DNA from: Mitsuokella multacida DSM 20544
Lineage (GTDB): Bacteria > Bacillota > Negativicutes > Selenomonadales > Selenomonadaceae
Direction: 5' to 3'
Assembly (NCBI RefSeq): GCF_000155955.1
Contig: NZ_GG697142.2
Location: 485,325 to 549,324, forward strand
Length of the DNA: 64,000 nucleotides
Shown here: positions 8,156 through 15,589 of the stretch, piece after piece
Numbering within the stretch: the stretch's first letter is position 1
Layout: each line of letters opens with the position of its first letter
Translations under genes and position numbers: made by a program
The notes under the pieces: generated by a model
Database searches by the model: none
Told to the model about the DNA's origin: nothing
What the model saw: the letters and a program-made list of their open reading frames with translations, nothing else

Positions 8156-8193
8156 AAATGTAAAATACATTTCCCAATATTTATAGAGAACAC

Positions 8194-8222
8194 TTGACAA
8201 TTACTGAATGAACATTTATTAT
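8194..8222 (+). promoter_or_regulatory. Promoter of the TetR gene at 8230
   Basis: TTGACA (8194-8199) and TATTAT (8217-8222) are spaced 17 bases. The start codon at 8230 coincides with the expected transcription start, so the message may be leaderless. TGAATGAACATTTA (8205-8218) within it resembles a site before the SDR gene. Confidence 0.7.
8205..8218 (+). promoter_or_regulatory. Candidate operator, site 1 (TetR gene)
   Basis: TGAATGAACATTTA overlaps the promoter spacer and -10. A similar TGAATGATTGTTTA lies at 8841-8854 before the SDR gene. Shared sites upstream of both genes suggest autoregulation plus control of the SDR by this TetR protein; inferred. Confidence 0.4.
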
Positions 8223-8229
8223 TAACACC

Positions 8230-8811
8230 ATGAGAACAATCGATGAAGAGAAACGCAACAAAATCGTTCAGGCTGTCTTTGATATTGTAACGGAGGAAGG
8301 GTTAGCAGGACTGGCCTTTTCCAAGATTGCCAAAAGGGTCAAGGTCAGTACCGCAACGGCCTATGTCTACTTTGAAAACAAGGAGGACATGATTTCAAAG
8401 ATATATATTGATGTCAAGCAGCTTTTTGATGAGGGGCTGAAAGAAAGTATTGAGCAAGGCACAACTATGCGTGAACGCCTGTTCCATTGCGTCTTTCATT
8501 TTGTCCGGAGATTCTGCGAGCACCCTCGTGAGGCCAATTTTGTCCTAGCCTTGCAGGACAATCCTGAGTATCTGTCAGAGGAAGCTACAAAAGTCGCCGA
8601 GTATTACACCAAGCCTATGCTGGTTCTGTATGAGGAGGCACTGAGCCAAAGGCTTTTGAAAGCACAGAACGTCAGCGAGATTAACGCATTCCTGTTTGCC
8701 CCCATACTCTGGCTTATGAAAGAGTATGATTTGCAAAAGAAGCCATATTCGGCTGATGATTTTAAGCCATTGATTTGGGTTAGTGTAGATTCCATATTGA
8801 ATAACCGCTGA
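8230..8811 (+). CDS. TetR-family regulator
   Basis: This is a 193-residue TetR/AcrR-type regulator. The helix-turn-helix is AFSKIAKRVKVSTATAYVYF (about residues 30-49), and the C-terminal part is helical and resembles the AcrR-like ligand domain. No ribosome site is visible before the ATG at 8230, which sits at the predicted transcription start, so leaderless translation is likely. The SDR gene follows after 61 bases with its own good ribosome site, so the TetR protein probably controls it. Confidence 0.9.
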   Translation: MRTIDEEKRNKIVQAVFDIVTEEGLAGLAFSKIAKRVKVSTATAYVYFENKEDMISKIYIDVKQLFDEGLKESIEQGTTMRERLFHCVFHFVRRFCEHPREANFVLALQDNPEYLSEEATKVAEYYTKPMLVLYEEALSQRLLKAQNVSEINAFLFAPILWLMKEYDLQKKPYSADDFKPLIWVSVDSILNNR

Positions 8812-8840
8812 AAAATGCGGTTATTCTTTAGTATAATAAG

Positions 8841-8854
8841 TGAATGATTGTTTA
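8841..8854 (+). promoter_or_regulatory. Candidate operator, site 2 (SDR gene)
   Basis: TGAATGATTGTTTA matches the site at 8205-8218 in 10 of 14 positions and lies just after a TATAAT (8832-8837) upstream of the SDR gene. Confidence 0.4.
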
Positions 8855-8872
8855 ATAAAGGGAGGGACAAAA

Positions 8873-9631
8873 ATGGAAGCTAAGTCAAGGAAAACAGTAA
8901 TTATCACTGGAGGGACAACAGGAATCGGTAAGGCAACTGCGATAAAATTTGCCGAAAACAACTATAATGTTGTCATTACGAGCCGTGATGCAAAAAAAGA
9001 AACGGTTGTAAAAAATGAATTCAAGGCGAAAGGACTGGAAGTAGATTTCCAGGTATTGGATGTCAGAAACGAAGGACAAGTAGAGGCCCTGATAAAAGAA
9101 ACGGTTGCCAAATATGGGAAATTAGATGTTATGGTCAATAACTCCGGAATCTCTTTAGGAAATGCTGTATTGGCAGAAACCGAATCGGATGATTTGAAAC
9201 AAATGCTTGATACGAATGTAATGGGTGTCTACTATGGAATGAAATATGCGATAAAAGAAATGCTAAAAACAAATGGCGGCTCTATTGTAAACCTAGCCTC
9301 CATCGCGGGACTTAATGGGTTATACGCAACGGCGCAATATAACGCGACCAAACATGCGGTGGTCGGTCTGACGAAAGGGGCAGCCATTGATTATGCACAG
9401 CAGGGAATACGTATCAATGCAGTAGCACCGGGAGCTATCAAAACGGATATCCTGCAAAATGCTATTGATGCTGGGACTTACGATGTATCAGGCATAGAAG
9501 CGATTCATCCTATGAACAGATTAGGAAGACCGGAAGATATTGCAAATGGAATTTTCTTCCTTGCATCCGATGAGAACAAATTTATTACGGGAGCTATCCT
9601 AAGTATTGATGGCGGATATAATGCCAAATAA
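8873..9631 (+). CDS. Short-chain dehydrogenase/reductase
   Basis: This is a 252-residue classical SDR. The cofactor motif TGGTTGIG (about residues 12-19), the structural NNSG (about 89-92), and the catalytic Ser...YNATK pair are all present, as is the PGAIKTD region. The arginine-containing SRDAKKE after the second strand suggests NADP(H) preference, though this is uncertain. I chose the ATG at 8873 because GGGAGGG lies 6 bases upstream; an earlier ATG at 8840 has none. It probably reduces a small carbonyl compound and is likely controlled by the TetR gene before it. Confidence 0.9.
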   Translation: MEAKSRKTVIITGGTTGIGKATAIKFAENNYNVVITSRDAKKETVVKNEFKAKGLEVDFQVLDVRNEGQVEALIKETVAKYGKLDVMVNNSGISLGNAVLAETESDDLKQMLDTNVMGVYYGMKYAIKEMLKTNGGSIVNLASIAGLNGLYATAQYNATKHAVVGLTKGAAIDYAQQGIRINAVAPGAIKTDILQNAIDAGTYDVSGIEAIHPMNRLGRPEDIANGIFFLASDENKFITGAILSIDGGYNAK

Positions 9632-9647
9632 ATAGCTAAGCAGTAAA

Positions 9648-9690
9648 CACAACTGCGGGGAAGGTTGGCGATGCCTTTCCCGTTGTTGTG
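9648..9690 (+). terminator. Terminator-like hairpin after the SDR gene
   Basis: CACAAC, CGGG and AAGG pair with CCTT, CCCG and GTTGTG in one interrupted stem around TTGGCGATG. The following sequence is only moderately T-rich. Confidence 0.6.
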
Positions 9691-9839
9691 TTGCATTTCA
9701 TTTCTGCGAGATGCGATTTTTGACGAAAAGATTATCAAAATGCACCGTAAAACCCCGTCCTTTAGGGCTGGGGATATAAGGCGCGTTCGCCGAATTTGCG
9801 TAAGCAATTGAAGGCGGACAACTTTTTCCTCCTTAATCA

Positions 9840-9868
9840 TTGTATTAACCACTAAAGTATAGTATAAT
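9840..9868 (+). promoter_or_regulatory. tnpA promoter
   Basis: TTGTAT and a perfect TATAAT (9863-9868) are spaced 17 bases. The ATG at 9875 falls at the predicted start of transcription, so tnpA translation may be leaderless, a way to keep transposase low. Confidence 0.65.
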
Positions 9869-9874
9869 ACAAAT

Positions 9875-10282
9875 ATGAACAGAGTATATCATTCGAATCG
9901 TAACATCGTATATTCCTGTAAGTATCACATTGTATTCTGTCCTAAGTATCGTCGAAAAGTGCTCGTGAATGGTGTGGATGTGAGATTGAAGGAGCTCATA
10001 CAGTCCATCGCGGCCGAAAACCACTTTGAGGTCATCGAGATGGAAATCATGCCAGACCATGTACACCTGCTTTTGGAGGTAGACCCGCAATTCGGAATTC
10101 ACAAAGCGGTGAAGACAATCAAGGGCAAAACGTCGAGGATACTAAGACAGGAATTTCATTGGCTGACAACGAAACTGCCGACACTTTGGACAAATTCCTA
10201 TTTCTGTTCTACGGTCGGCGGTGCGCCGCTTGGAATCGTAAAGCAGTATATCGAGAGCCAAAAGACATCGCAAAGGAAGTGA
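9875..10282 (+). CDS. tnpA: IS200/IS605 family transposase TnpA (Y1), copy B
   Basis: This is a 135-residue Y1 HUH transposase, identical to copy A except for one residue. The HVH metal motif lies in PDHVHLLLE and the nucleophilic tyrosine in IVKQYIESQ. The protein is full length. The ATG has no visible ribosome site and sits at the predicted transcription start. tnpB follows after 5 bases. It should catalyse single-strand excision and insertion of this element. Confidence 0.95.
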   Translation: MNRVYHSNRNIVYSCKYHIVFCPKYRRKVLVNGVDVRLKELIQSIAAENHFEVIEMEIMPDHVHLLLEVDPQFGIHKAVKTIKGKTSRILRQEFHWLTTKLPTLWTNSYFCSTVGGAPLGIVKQYIESQKTSQRK

Positions 10283-10287
10283 GGAAA

Positions 10288-11412
10288 ATGGAAACGTACA
10301 CGCTCGGCTATAAGTTCCGCATCTATCCGAACAGAACACAGGAAAACCTCATCAACCGCACGCTTGGCTGTGCACGTTTCGTATTCAACCACTTCCTCGC
10401 GGTGCGTCGCGACGAATGGAAAGCGAATCACAATTCGCTGACTTACGTCAAGACAAGCAAATTGCTCACCGACCTCAAGAAGCGCGAGGAAACTAGATGG
10501 CTGTCTGAAGTAGACAGCATGGCATTGCAGGAATCCCTGCGGAATCTTGATCGCGCATTTCAGAACTTCTTTGCAAAGCGGGCAAGATACCCACGCTTCA
10601 AGTCGAAGCATAGTCACAGCCAGTCCTATCGGACGCGCAATCAAACAAACGGTATCCGTATCATCGGCAAGAGGATCAAACTCCCGAAGCTCGGTCTTGT
10701 GAGAATCAAGCAGAGCCGTGACTTCGGTGGCCGGATTCTTTCTACTACGGTAAGCCGGGCTGCCTCAGGCAAATACTACCTTTCGCTTTGTGTCGAAGTA
10801 GAAAAAGGATCCTTGTCCTGCCCAAACGATGGCAAGCAGATTGGTATTGACGTTGGGGTGAAGGTATTCTATTCGGATAGCAACGGCGATATCGTAGAGA
10901 ACCCACATCCACTGAAAAAGCTCCAGCGCAAGCTCCGCCGTGAGCAACGGCGGCTTTCCCGAAAGATGCCGAAGTCGGTGAACCGTGAAAGAGCGCGCGT
11001 CCGTGTTGCTCGTGTCCATGAACGTATCGCAAATATCCGCAGGGATTTCCTTCACAAGATATCGACACGGCTTGCTCGTGAAAATCAAACAGTAGCCGTA
11101 GAACATCTGAACATCAAGGGGATGCTGCGGAATCACAGACTCGCGAAGTCCATTTCCGATGCAAGCTGGAGCGAGTTCTTCCGCCAACTCACATACAAGA
11201 CGGAACTGCACGGGGGCGAATTGCTCAAGGTCGATACATTCTACCCATCGAGTCAAACATGCTCTGTTTGTGGCTATCAGAACCCACTGACCAAAGATTT
11301 GAGTGTCCGCGAATGGGATTGCCCAGCGTGCGGAACCCATCACGACAGAGATGTGAACGCCGCAAAGAACATCCTGCGCAAGGCTTTGGAAGACAAATCC
11401 AAAGTTGCATGA
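10288..11412 (+). CDS. tnpB: TnpB RNA-guided nuclease
   Basis: This is a full-length 374-residue TnpB. The RuvC catalytic residues are visible: D188 in GIDVGVKV, E272 in VAVEHLNIKGM and D355 in HHDRDVNAAKNI. A four-cysteine zinc finger (C325, C328, C345, C348) sits between the second and third. The basic bridge region RREQRRLSRK is present. TnpB uses an RNA from the element's 3' end to recognise a target-adjacent motif plus guide and cut it, favouring retention of the element after excision. I start it at METYTL (ATG 10288, with AGGAAGTGAGG upstream); an upstream in-frame ATG would overlap tnpA. No inactivating change was seen. Confidence 0.92.
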   Translation: METYTLGYKFRIYPNRTQENLINRTLGCARFVFNHFLAVRRDEWKANHNSLTYVKTSKLLTDLKKREETRWLSEVDSMALQESLRNLDRAFQNFFAKRARYPRFKSKHSHSQSYRTRNQTNGIRIIGKRIKLPKLGLVRIKQSRDFGGRILSTTVSRAASGKYYLSLCVEVEKGSLSCPNDGKQIGIDVGVKVFYSDSNGDIVENPHPLKKLQRKLRREQRRLSRKMPKSVNRERARVRVARVHERIANIRRDFLHKISTRLARENQTVAVEHLNIKGMLRNHRLAKSISDASWSEFFRQLTYKTELHGGELLKVDTFYPSSQTCSVCGYQNPLTKDLSVREWDCPACGTHHDRDVNAAKNILRKALEDKSKVA

Positions 11413-11545
11413 ACGGAAATAAAACATACCGTGGGGCACACGGGAATTCACGCTTGGGGAGATCGTGTAAGACGCCAATTCCTCGGAGGCGGCGCAGTGG
11501 TCGTCGAACCAAGAATCCCCTGCCTTTAGGCATGGGGAGTGTCAA
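11400..11545 (+). ncRNA. Predicted omega/reRNA of the TnpB element
   Basis: In related elements the guide RNA scaffold comes from the 3' end of tnpB and the right end, and the guide is the flanking DNA. Here that is about 11400-11545, ending in the hairpin at 11517-11537; the guide would start around 11546 (GAGCATACC...). Predicted from position and hairpin only. Confidence 0.45.
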
Positions 11546-11606
11546 TGAGCATACCAATAAGTGGTTAGTTGGTGGAATTTACGAGGATGTGTCGCGATAG
11601 TAACAG

Positions 11607-11738
11607 ACCGAGTCTGTGGCAGAGTTTAACGAGCGGCTCTGGGGCTGCATGGTGGATTATGTGACAGTGGGCGTGGATGGCGGCATGACCGTGATATTTA
11701 GGGATGGGACGGGGATGAAAGTACAAAATAGCATATAA
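11607..11738 (+). pseudogene. Serine recombinase tail, second remnant
   Basis: The frame reads FNERLWGCMVDYVTVGVDGG and then MTVIFRDGTGMK, the last 40 or so residues of the recombinase seen at 7600-8155, here in the correct frame to its natural end. A stop lies immediately upstream in frame. It lies just downstream of IS copy B, which may have inserted into the recombinase gene or beside its broken end. Confidence 0.75.
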
Positions 11739-11770
11739 ATTGTATATGCGGCATTTGTTGTCTCGCCACA

Positions 11771-11809
11771 AAGCAGGAATCTTGCAGTATAGCAAGTTCC
11801 TGCTTTTTC
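11771..11809 (+). terminator. Rho-independent terminator
   Basis: AGCAGGAA/CTTGC pairs with GCAAG/TTCCTGCT, followed by TTTTTC. It would have ended the recombinase transcript and lies tail to tail with the LysR remnant. Confidence 0.75.
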
Positions 11810-11821
11810 ATCATACTGTTT

Positions 11822-12156
11822 TTACCTACCCATCACTCGCTCCATGACGTGGATAAATTCCATAACGTGCTCCGTCGGATCTTTGGCGTACAGGATTCCA
11901 TAGGGGACGGCATATTCCTTGCCCCAATCGCAAGTGAGCGTGACCAAGGCCGGATGGATTCCGTCCCAAAGGTCAACGGAAATCATTGGTCGCCCGGTGT
12001 TTTCCGCATAGTTAAACACATTGAAATCATATGGTGGGACATCATGGATATGGATTTGCGGATGATTTTCCTCAATCTCATCGCGCAAGTTGTCGATATA
12101 GGATGTATCGCCGCGCTCCACCATGAGGATGGTTTCGCCATATAAATCCGTAAGCC
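11822..12156 (-). pseudogene. LysR effector-domain remnant
   Basis: The minus-strand frame reads IRLTDLYGETILMVE through a stretch ending KEYAVPYGILYAKDP. This is the C-terminal half of a LysR effector-binding domain, close to the ending of the intact LysR at 33159 (compare WDYAIPFGILHAPQP). The DNA-binding domain is gone: at about 12157 the sequence becomes the antisense of a carboxylesterase. A deletion seems to have removed its 5' half together with that of the divergent neighbour. Confidence 0.8.
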
Positions 12157-13073
12157 TGATGGCCAGCCCGAAGGCCAAAGGCTTGTTCAAAAATATCATC
12201 GCCATGTCCGCCCCGGTCATGTACGCCAACGGCCATTCCGTTTCGCCGGAACAGGCCGAGGAACGCGGTATAGGTTTGGCCAAGGCAGCAGGGCTGAATA
12301 ATGCCACTGCCGAACAGCTTCGTGCGCTGTCCACGGAAGAGATTTTAGCCTTGGAGAATAACTATTTGCTGGATGGCATCATCACCAGAGATGGCGAGTA
12401 TGTCCCTACCAGTATCGCCGAAGCCTTCCAAGAGGGACGTGTCGACGGTGAGCGGCTGGGGATTGGCAATGTGCAAAATGAAGGCTCTTTCTTTGCCGCC
12501 TTGACGGAGAGTGCCGCCGGAAAACCGATGGACGAGGTCGCTTATCGCGACAATTTGGAAGCCTTGGAGAAACAGTATGCTCTGCCGGGATTTGCAGACA
12601 AGGTGATGCAGGAATACCCCGCTTCCGATTACGGCAGTCCGGCCGAGGCTTATGCCCAAGTCATCACGGACAGTTGGTTCGCCGCGCCGATTTATCGGAT
12701 TGCCGACTCCCTTGATAACCAAATCAAAGTCTATTACTACGAGTTCAGCGACCCGACTTGCCCCAAGTATGTGACAACGGACTTTGCGCAGGGTACGGCG
12801 CACACCTACGAACTGCCCTATCTGTTTCCCGGTTTCCACGGCTCTTCCGACCTCAGCACCGATCTCAATAAAAAGCAACAGAAGGTTGCCAAGGAAATGG
12901 TCAAGTTGTGGACGGGTATGTCCGAGGTGGACAGGCGGGGCATTTGGGAGCGTTTTGACAGCGACCGCGCCCAGTATCTGAAACTTGGTCAAGGCAAGCC
13001 GCAGATGATGGACATGAAAGACTATAGAGAACGCCATCACTTTGATTTTTGGCAAAACATCCGACTGTATTGA
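12157..13073 (+). pseudogene. Type-B carboxylesterase lacking its N-terminus
   Basis: The frame begins abruptly with MASPKAKGLFKN, which in type-B carboxylesterases follows just after the GESAGG nucleophile elbow. About 300 residues of normal C-terminal half follow, including the region before the catalytic histidine (QGTAHTYELPYLFP). The N-terminal half with the catalytic serine is absent, so no activity is possible. No ribosome site is seen at the apparent start. It is joined head to head with the LysR remnant, and the flavodoxin at 13090 follows after 16 bases. Confidence 0.85.
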
Positions 13074-13089
13074 AGAGAAGGAGCTGTCG

Positions 13090-13740
13090 ATGAATTTGCG
13101 TAGAGCCAAATTTGTCGCTGCATTTGTTGTGGTGGGGGTGCTTGTCGTCTTTGGCATTACCTTCACGGCAAGCCCCACGCCAAAAAGTCCGTCTGCAGAG
13201 GCAAACAAGGAGAAATCTGTCGTGACCAAAGAGAAAAAAATACTGGTGGTCTGTTACTCGTTTTCCTGCGGCAATACCCGAAAGATTGCCAAACAACTGC
13301 AAGTGGCCTTAAATGCCGATTACGCAGAGATAGAACCCGTTACCCCATACCCTCCGTATGGCGGTTGGGATAGCGAAGTGACCCGCCAAGGGCAACGGGA
13401 AGTAGAAGTCGGCTATCAACCGGAGATTAAGCCGCTGACGATCAATGTGGCAGATTACGATGTGATTGCGGTGGGAACTCCCACTTGGTGGTTTCGGATG
13501 GCACCGCCCATGCTCACATTTCTGCACTCGCAGGATTGGACGGGGAAGACCGTTATTCCCTTTATGACCCACGGCGGCTGGCCGGGTCATGTGATAGCGG
13601 ACATCAAGACAATCTGCGCCGGGGCAAAGTTTGCTCCCGACATGGAAATACAGTTTGACTCCCAAGGCGGAGCCGATATGCTTACCGACCAAGCGGAAAT
13701 AGATGCTTGGATAGATAGTGTGAAGAAATATCTGCAATAA
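13090..13740 (+). CDS. Membrane-anchored flavodoxin
   Basis: This is a 216-residue protein. Residues about 5-28 form a basic start plus a hydrophobic helix (FVAAFVVVGVLVVFGITF), followed by a low-complexity linker and a complete flavodoxin domain. The FMN phosphate loop is VVCYSFSCGNTRKIAK, the isoalloxazine loop GTPTWWFRMAPP, and a later loop is MTHGGWPGH. The hydrophobic helix suggests export or membrane anchoring with the flavin domain outside. The ATG at 13090 has GAAGGAG 5 bases upstream. It follows the esterase remnant and precedes the aldo/keto reductase by 22 bases, so the last two probably form an operon. Confidence 0.85.
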   Translation: MNLRRAKFVAAFVVVGVLVVFGITFTASPTPKSPSAEANKEKSVVTKEKKILVVCYSFSCGNTRKIAKQLQVALNADYAEIEPVTPYPPYGGWDSEVTRQGQREVEVGYQPEIKPLTINVADYDVIAVGTPTWWFRMAPPMLTFLHSQDWTGKTVIPFMTHGGWPGHVIADIKTICAGAKFAPDMEIQFDSQGGADMLTDQAEIDAWIDSVKKYLQ

Positions 13741-13762
13741 AATCGGGAAAGGAAGATTTGAC

Positions 13763-14800
13763 ATGGAATACAGGAAACTGGGAAATTCTGATTTGAATGT
13801 GTCCCGCATTTGTCTTGGTTGTATGGGTTTCGGCGATGCCAAAACGGGACAGCACAGTTGGACGGTGGACGAGGAAACGAGCCGCAGTATCATCAAGCGG
13901 GCTTTGGATTTGGGCATCAATTTCTTCGATACCGCCATCGTTTATCAGAATGGCACCAGCGAGGAATATGTGGGGCGAGCCTTAAAGGATTTTGTCAAAC
14001 GGGAAGATGTGGTCGTGGCGACGAAGTTCCTGCCGCGCACGCCGCAAGAGATAGCGGACGGCGTGACGGGGCAACAACATATCGAAAAATCCCTTGACCT
14101 GAGCCTAAAGCATCTGGGCATGGATTATGTCGATCTCTACATTTATCATATGTGGGATTACCAAACCCCGATATATGACGTGTTGGGCGGACTGACAAAA
14201 GCCGTCAAAGCCGGAAAGGTGCGCTATATCGGTATCGCCAACTGCTACGCATGGCAACTGGCCAAAGCCAACGCCTTGGCGGAAAAAGAAGGATTCGCCC
14301 AATTCGTCTCCGTGCAGAACCATTACAATCTCCTGTTCCGTGAGGAAGAGCGAGAAATGGCCGGCTTGTGCAAAGAGGATAACATCGCCATGACGCCATA
14401 CAGTGCCTTGGCCAGCGGTCGCCTTTCGAGAAAACCGGGAGAAACCACTAAAAGACTGACAGAGGATAGTTATGCCAAACTGAAATACGACGGTATGGCG
14501 ACAGAGGACGAGAAAATCATCATGCGTGTCGCAGAGCTGGCCGATAAATATGCGGTGAGCATGACGGAAATTTCTTTGGCTTGGCTCTTAACCAAGGTAA
14601 CTGCTCCCGTGGCCGGGGCAACGAAACTACATCATGTAGAGGGGGCGGTCAAGGCGGTTGACTTGAAACTCTCGGCAGAGGACATCGCCTATCTGGAGGA
14701 ATTGTATGTTCCCCATCCCCTTGTCGGAGTTATGGCGCAGAACACGAAAACTGCCAAGGGAGATTCGCAAGTATGGATGAAAAATGCGCCCAAGGCTTGA
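13763..14800 (+). CDS. Aldo/keto reductase
   Basis: This is a 345-residue cytoplasmic aldo/keto reductase of the YajO/AKR11-like type. The catalytic set is visible: Asp in FFDTAIVYQ with its Tyr, Lys in VATKF, and His in LYIYHMWD. The NADPH-binding end (VAGATKLHHVEGAV) is present. The start GNSDLNVSRICLGCMGFG is typical. GGAAAGGAAG lies upstream of the ATG. It follows the anchored flavodoxin in one apparent operon. It probably reduces small aldehydes or ketones. Confidence 0.92.
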   Translation: MEYRKLGNSDLNVSRICLGCMGFGDAKTGQHSWTVDEETSRSIIKRALDLGINFFDTAIVYQNGTSEEYVGRALKDFVKREDVVVATKFLPRTPQEIADGVTGQQHIEKSLDLSLKHLGMDYVDLYIYHMWDYQTPIYDVLGGLTKAVKAGKVRYIGIANCYAWQLAKANALAEKEGFAQFVSVQNHYNLLFREEEREMAGLCKEDNIAMTPYSALASGRLSRKPGETTKRLTEDSYAKLKYDGMATEDEKIIMRVAELADKYAVSMTEISLAWLLTKVTAPVAGATKLHHVEGAVKAVDLKLSAEDIAYLEELYVPHPLVGVMAQNTKTAKGDSQVWMKNAPKA

Positions 14801-14915
14801 GGCATGGGCAAGGAGAAAGCGAGTTTGTGGGGTAATACAGCATTGTCGGTAAAAGCCGTGACAGAAATTTTGCTGCCCTGCTCATGAAGACCATTTTTGG
14901 GGCGCATTCTTGAAG

Positions 14916-15147
14916 TATACTCACTCCAATGACATAGTACTTACCATCATCATTACGAGGGGGATTTTATATGAATATCCGCAATGTGATTCCGAAAGCG
15001 TCACCATCCCGGAGAATGTGAAACATTGGCATGGGGCACAGCACACGAGCTGGTTCCAGCACCTCTCCATTATGAAGGAAGGCGCATCAACAGAGTGGCT
15101 GGAGCCTGTGAGCGAAGCAGAGTATGCGAAACTGAAATGAGCAGTGC
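14916..15147. repeat. Duplicated cupin block, deleted copy
   Basis: Copy of 1099-1703 lacking the 373 bp between two CGAAAG sequences; the rest is nearly identical, including 55 bp upstream. It lies after the aldo/keto reductase and is followed by a LysR remnant. Confidence 0.9.
14971..15140 (+). pseudogene. Cupin pseudogene with internal deletion
   Basis: This is the second copy of the exported cupin gene. After the first nine codons it jumps, at a CGAAAG microhomology, to the segment encoding VTIPENVKHWHG and the normal C-terminus. Because 373 is not a multiple of three the frame is lost, and translation from the ATG at 14971 ends after 16 codons. The first half of the cupin, with its HKHH motif, is gone. 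Confidence 0.9.
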
Positions 15148-15148
15148 T

Positions 15149-15325
15149 CTTTGCTTCAAGGGCATGGCGGAAGCCGTAGGCCCGTCCCGCGGGCTGGTCT
15201 TCCGGCCACTGGATCCCGTGATCCGCTCGGCGAATTATGTGGTCTGGCGCAGAGATCAGGTCTTCTCCTGCGCCGGCCGTCTCGTCGTGGCGGCTCTGGA
15301 CGAGGTTTTTTCTAATCATGCCTAA
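15149..15325 (+). pseudogene. LysR-type regulator C-terminal remnant
   Basis: The frame ends with GLVFRPLDPVIRSANYVVWR and then a short helix and stop. This looks like the end of a LysR effector domain. It starts exactly where the duplicated cupin block ends, so it is a broken gene end at a rearrangement junction. The assignment is based on pattern alone. Confidence 0.55.
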
Positions 15326-15366
15326 TAAGCATTATTAATAGTTAAAACAAGGTATTTGTAATCATA

Positions 15367-15446
15367 AACCCCTTCCCTTATAATAAACTCATCAAGCAAA
15401 ACAACAGGATAGGCAATGATGAGATGCAATAAGGAAGGGGTTTTTT
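15367..15446 (+). terminator. Long inverted repeat with T-tract
   Basis: AACCCCTTCC and TTAT (15367-15382) pair with ATAA and GGAAGGGGTT (15429-15442), and inside them CTCATCA pairs with TGATGAG. TTTTTT follows. The two-tier stem with a 20-base loop could be a terminator or a regulated leader. It directly precedes a short truncated frame. Confidence 0.6.
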
Positions 15447-15448
15447 CC

Positions 15449-15520
15449 ATGAAGAATTTCAAGAACAAGAAGAGAGCTGCTTGGCTGATGGTCGCCGTGA
15501 TGACGGGGACGTTTGCCTAA
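15449..15520 (+). pseudogene. Truncated signal-peptide frame
   Basis: An ATG right after the T-tract opens a 23-codon frame, MKNFKNKKRAAWLMVAVMTG and three more residues, which looks like the start of an exported protein cut off by a stop. No ribosome site is obvious. It could be the remains of a surface-protein gene. Confidence 0.4.
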
Positions 15521-15589
15521 GGAATAGGTGATGTATTCCTGACTTTGAATCCATGAGATAGAGCTCGGTCAGGAAGAAGAAAGGATGAG

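Larger units (their letters stand above)
9737..11545 (+). mobile_element. IS200/IS605-type element, copy B (complete)
   Basis: A complete element of about 1.8 kb with tnpA and tnpB in one direction and no inverted repeats. The left end has a hairpin at 9753-9773 (CCCCGTCC...GGGCTGGGG) and the right end one at 11517-11537 (CCCCTGCC...GGCATGGGG). The left boundary is taken just after TTATC (9732-9736), which is also present next to copy A and so may be the target/TAM motif. The right boundary is approximate (TCAA at 11542-11545). It lies in inverted orientation to copy A. Confidence 0.85.

Noticed and set aside
979-9732. Composite transposon bounded by the two IS copies
   Set aside because: IS200/IS605 elements move as single strands and do not normally mobilise the DNA between two copies; the copies are also inverted. 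The segment may still invert by recombination.
10159-10287. In-frame N-terminal extension of TnpB from an ATG inside tnpA
   Set aside because: It overlaps tnpA out of frame; the typical TnpB start METYTLGYKF begins at 10288 with a ribosome site.
14730-14924. Minus-strand frame between the aldo/keto reductase and the cupin pseudogene
   Set aside because: Overlaps the reductase end, no ribosome site and no family resemblance.
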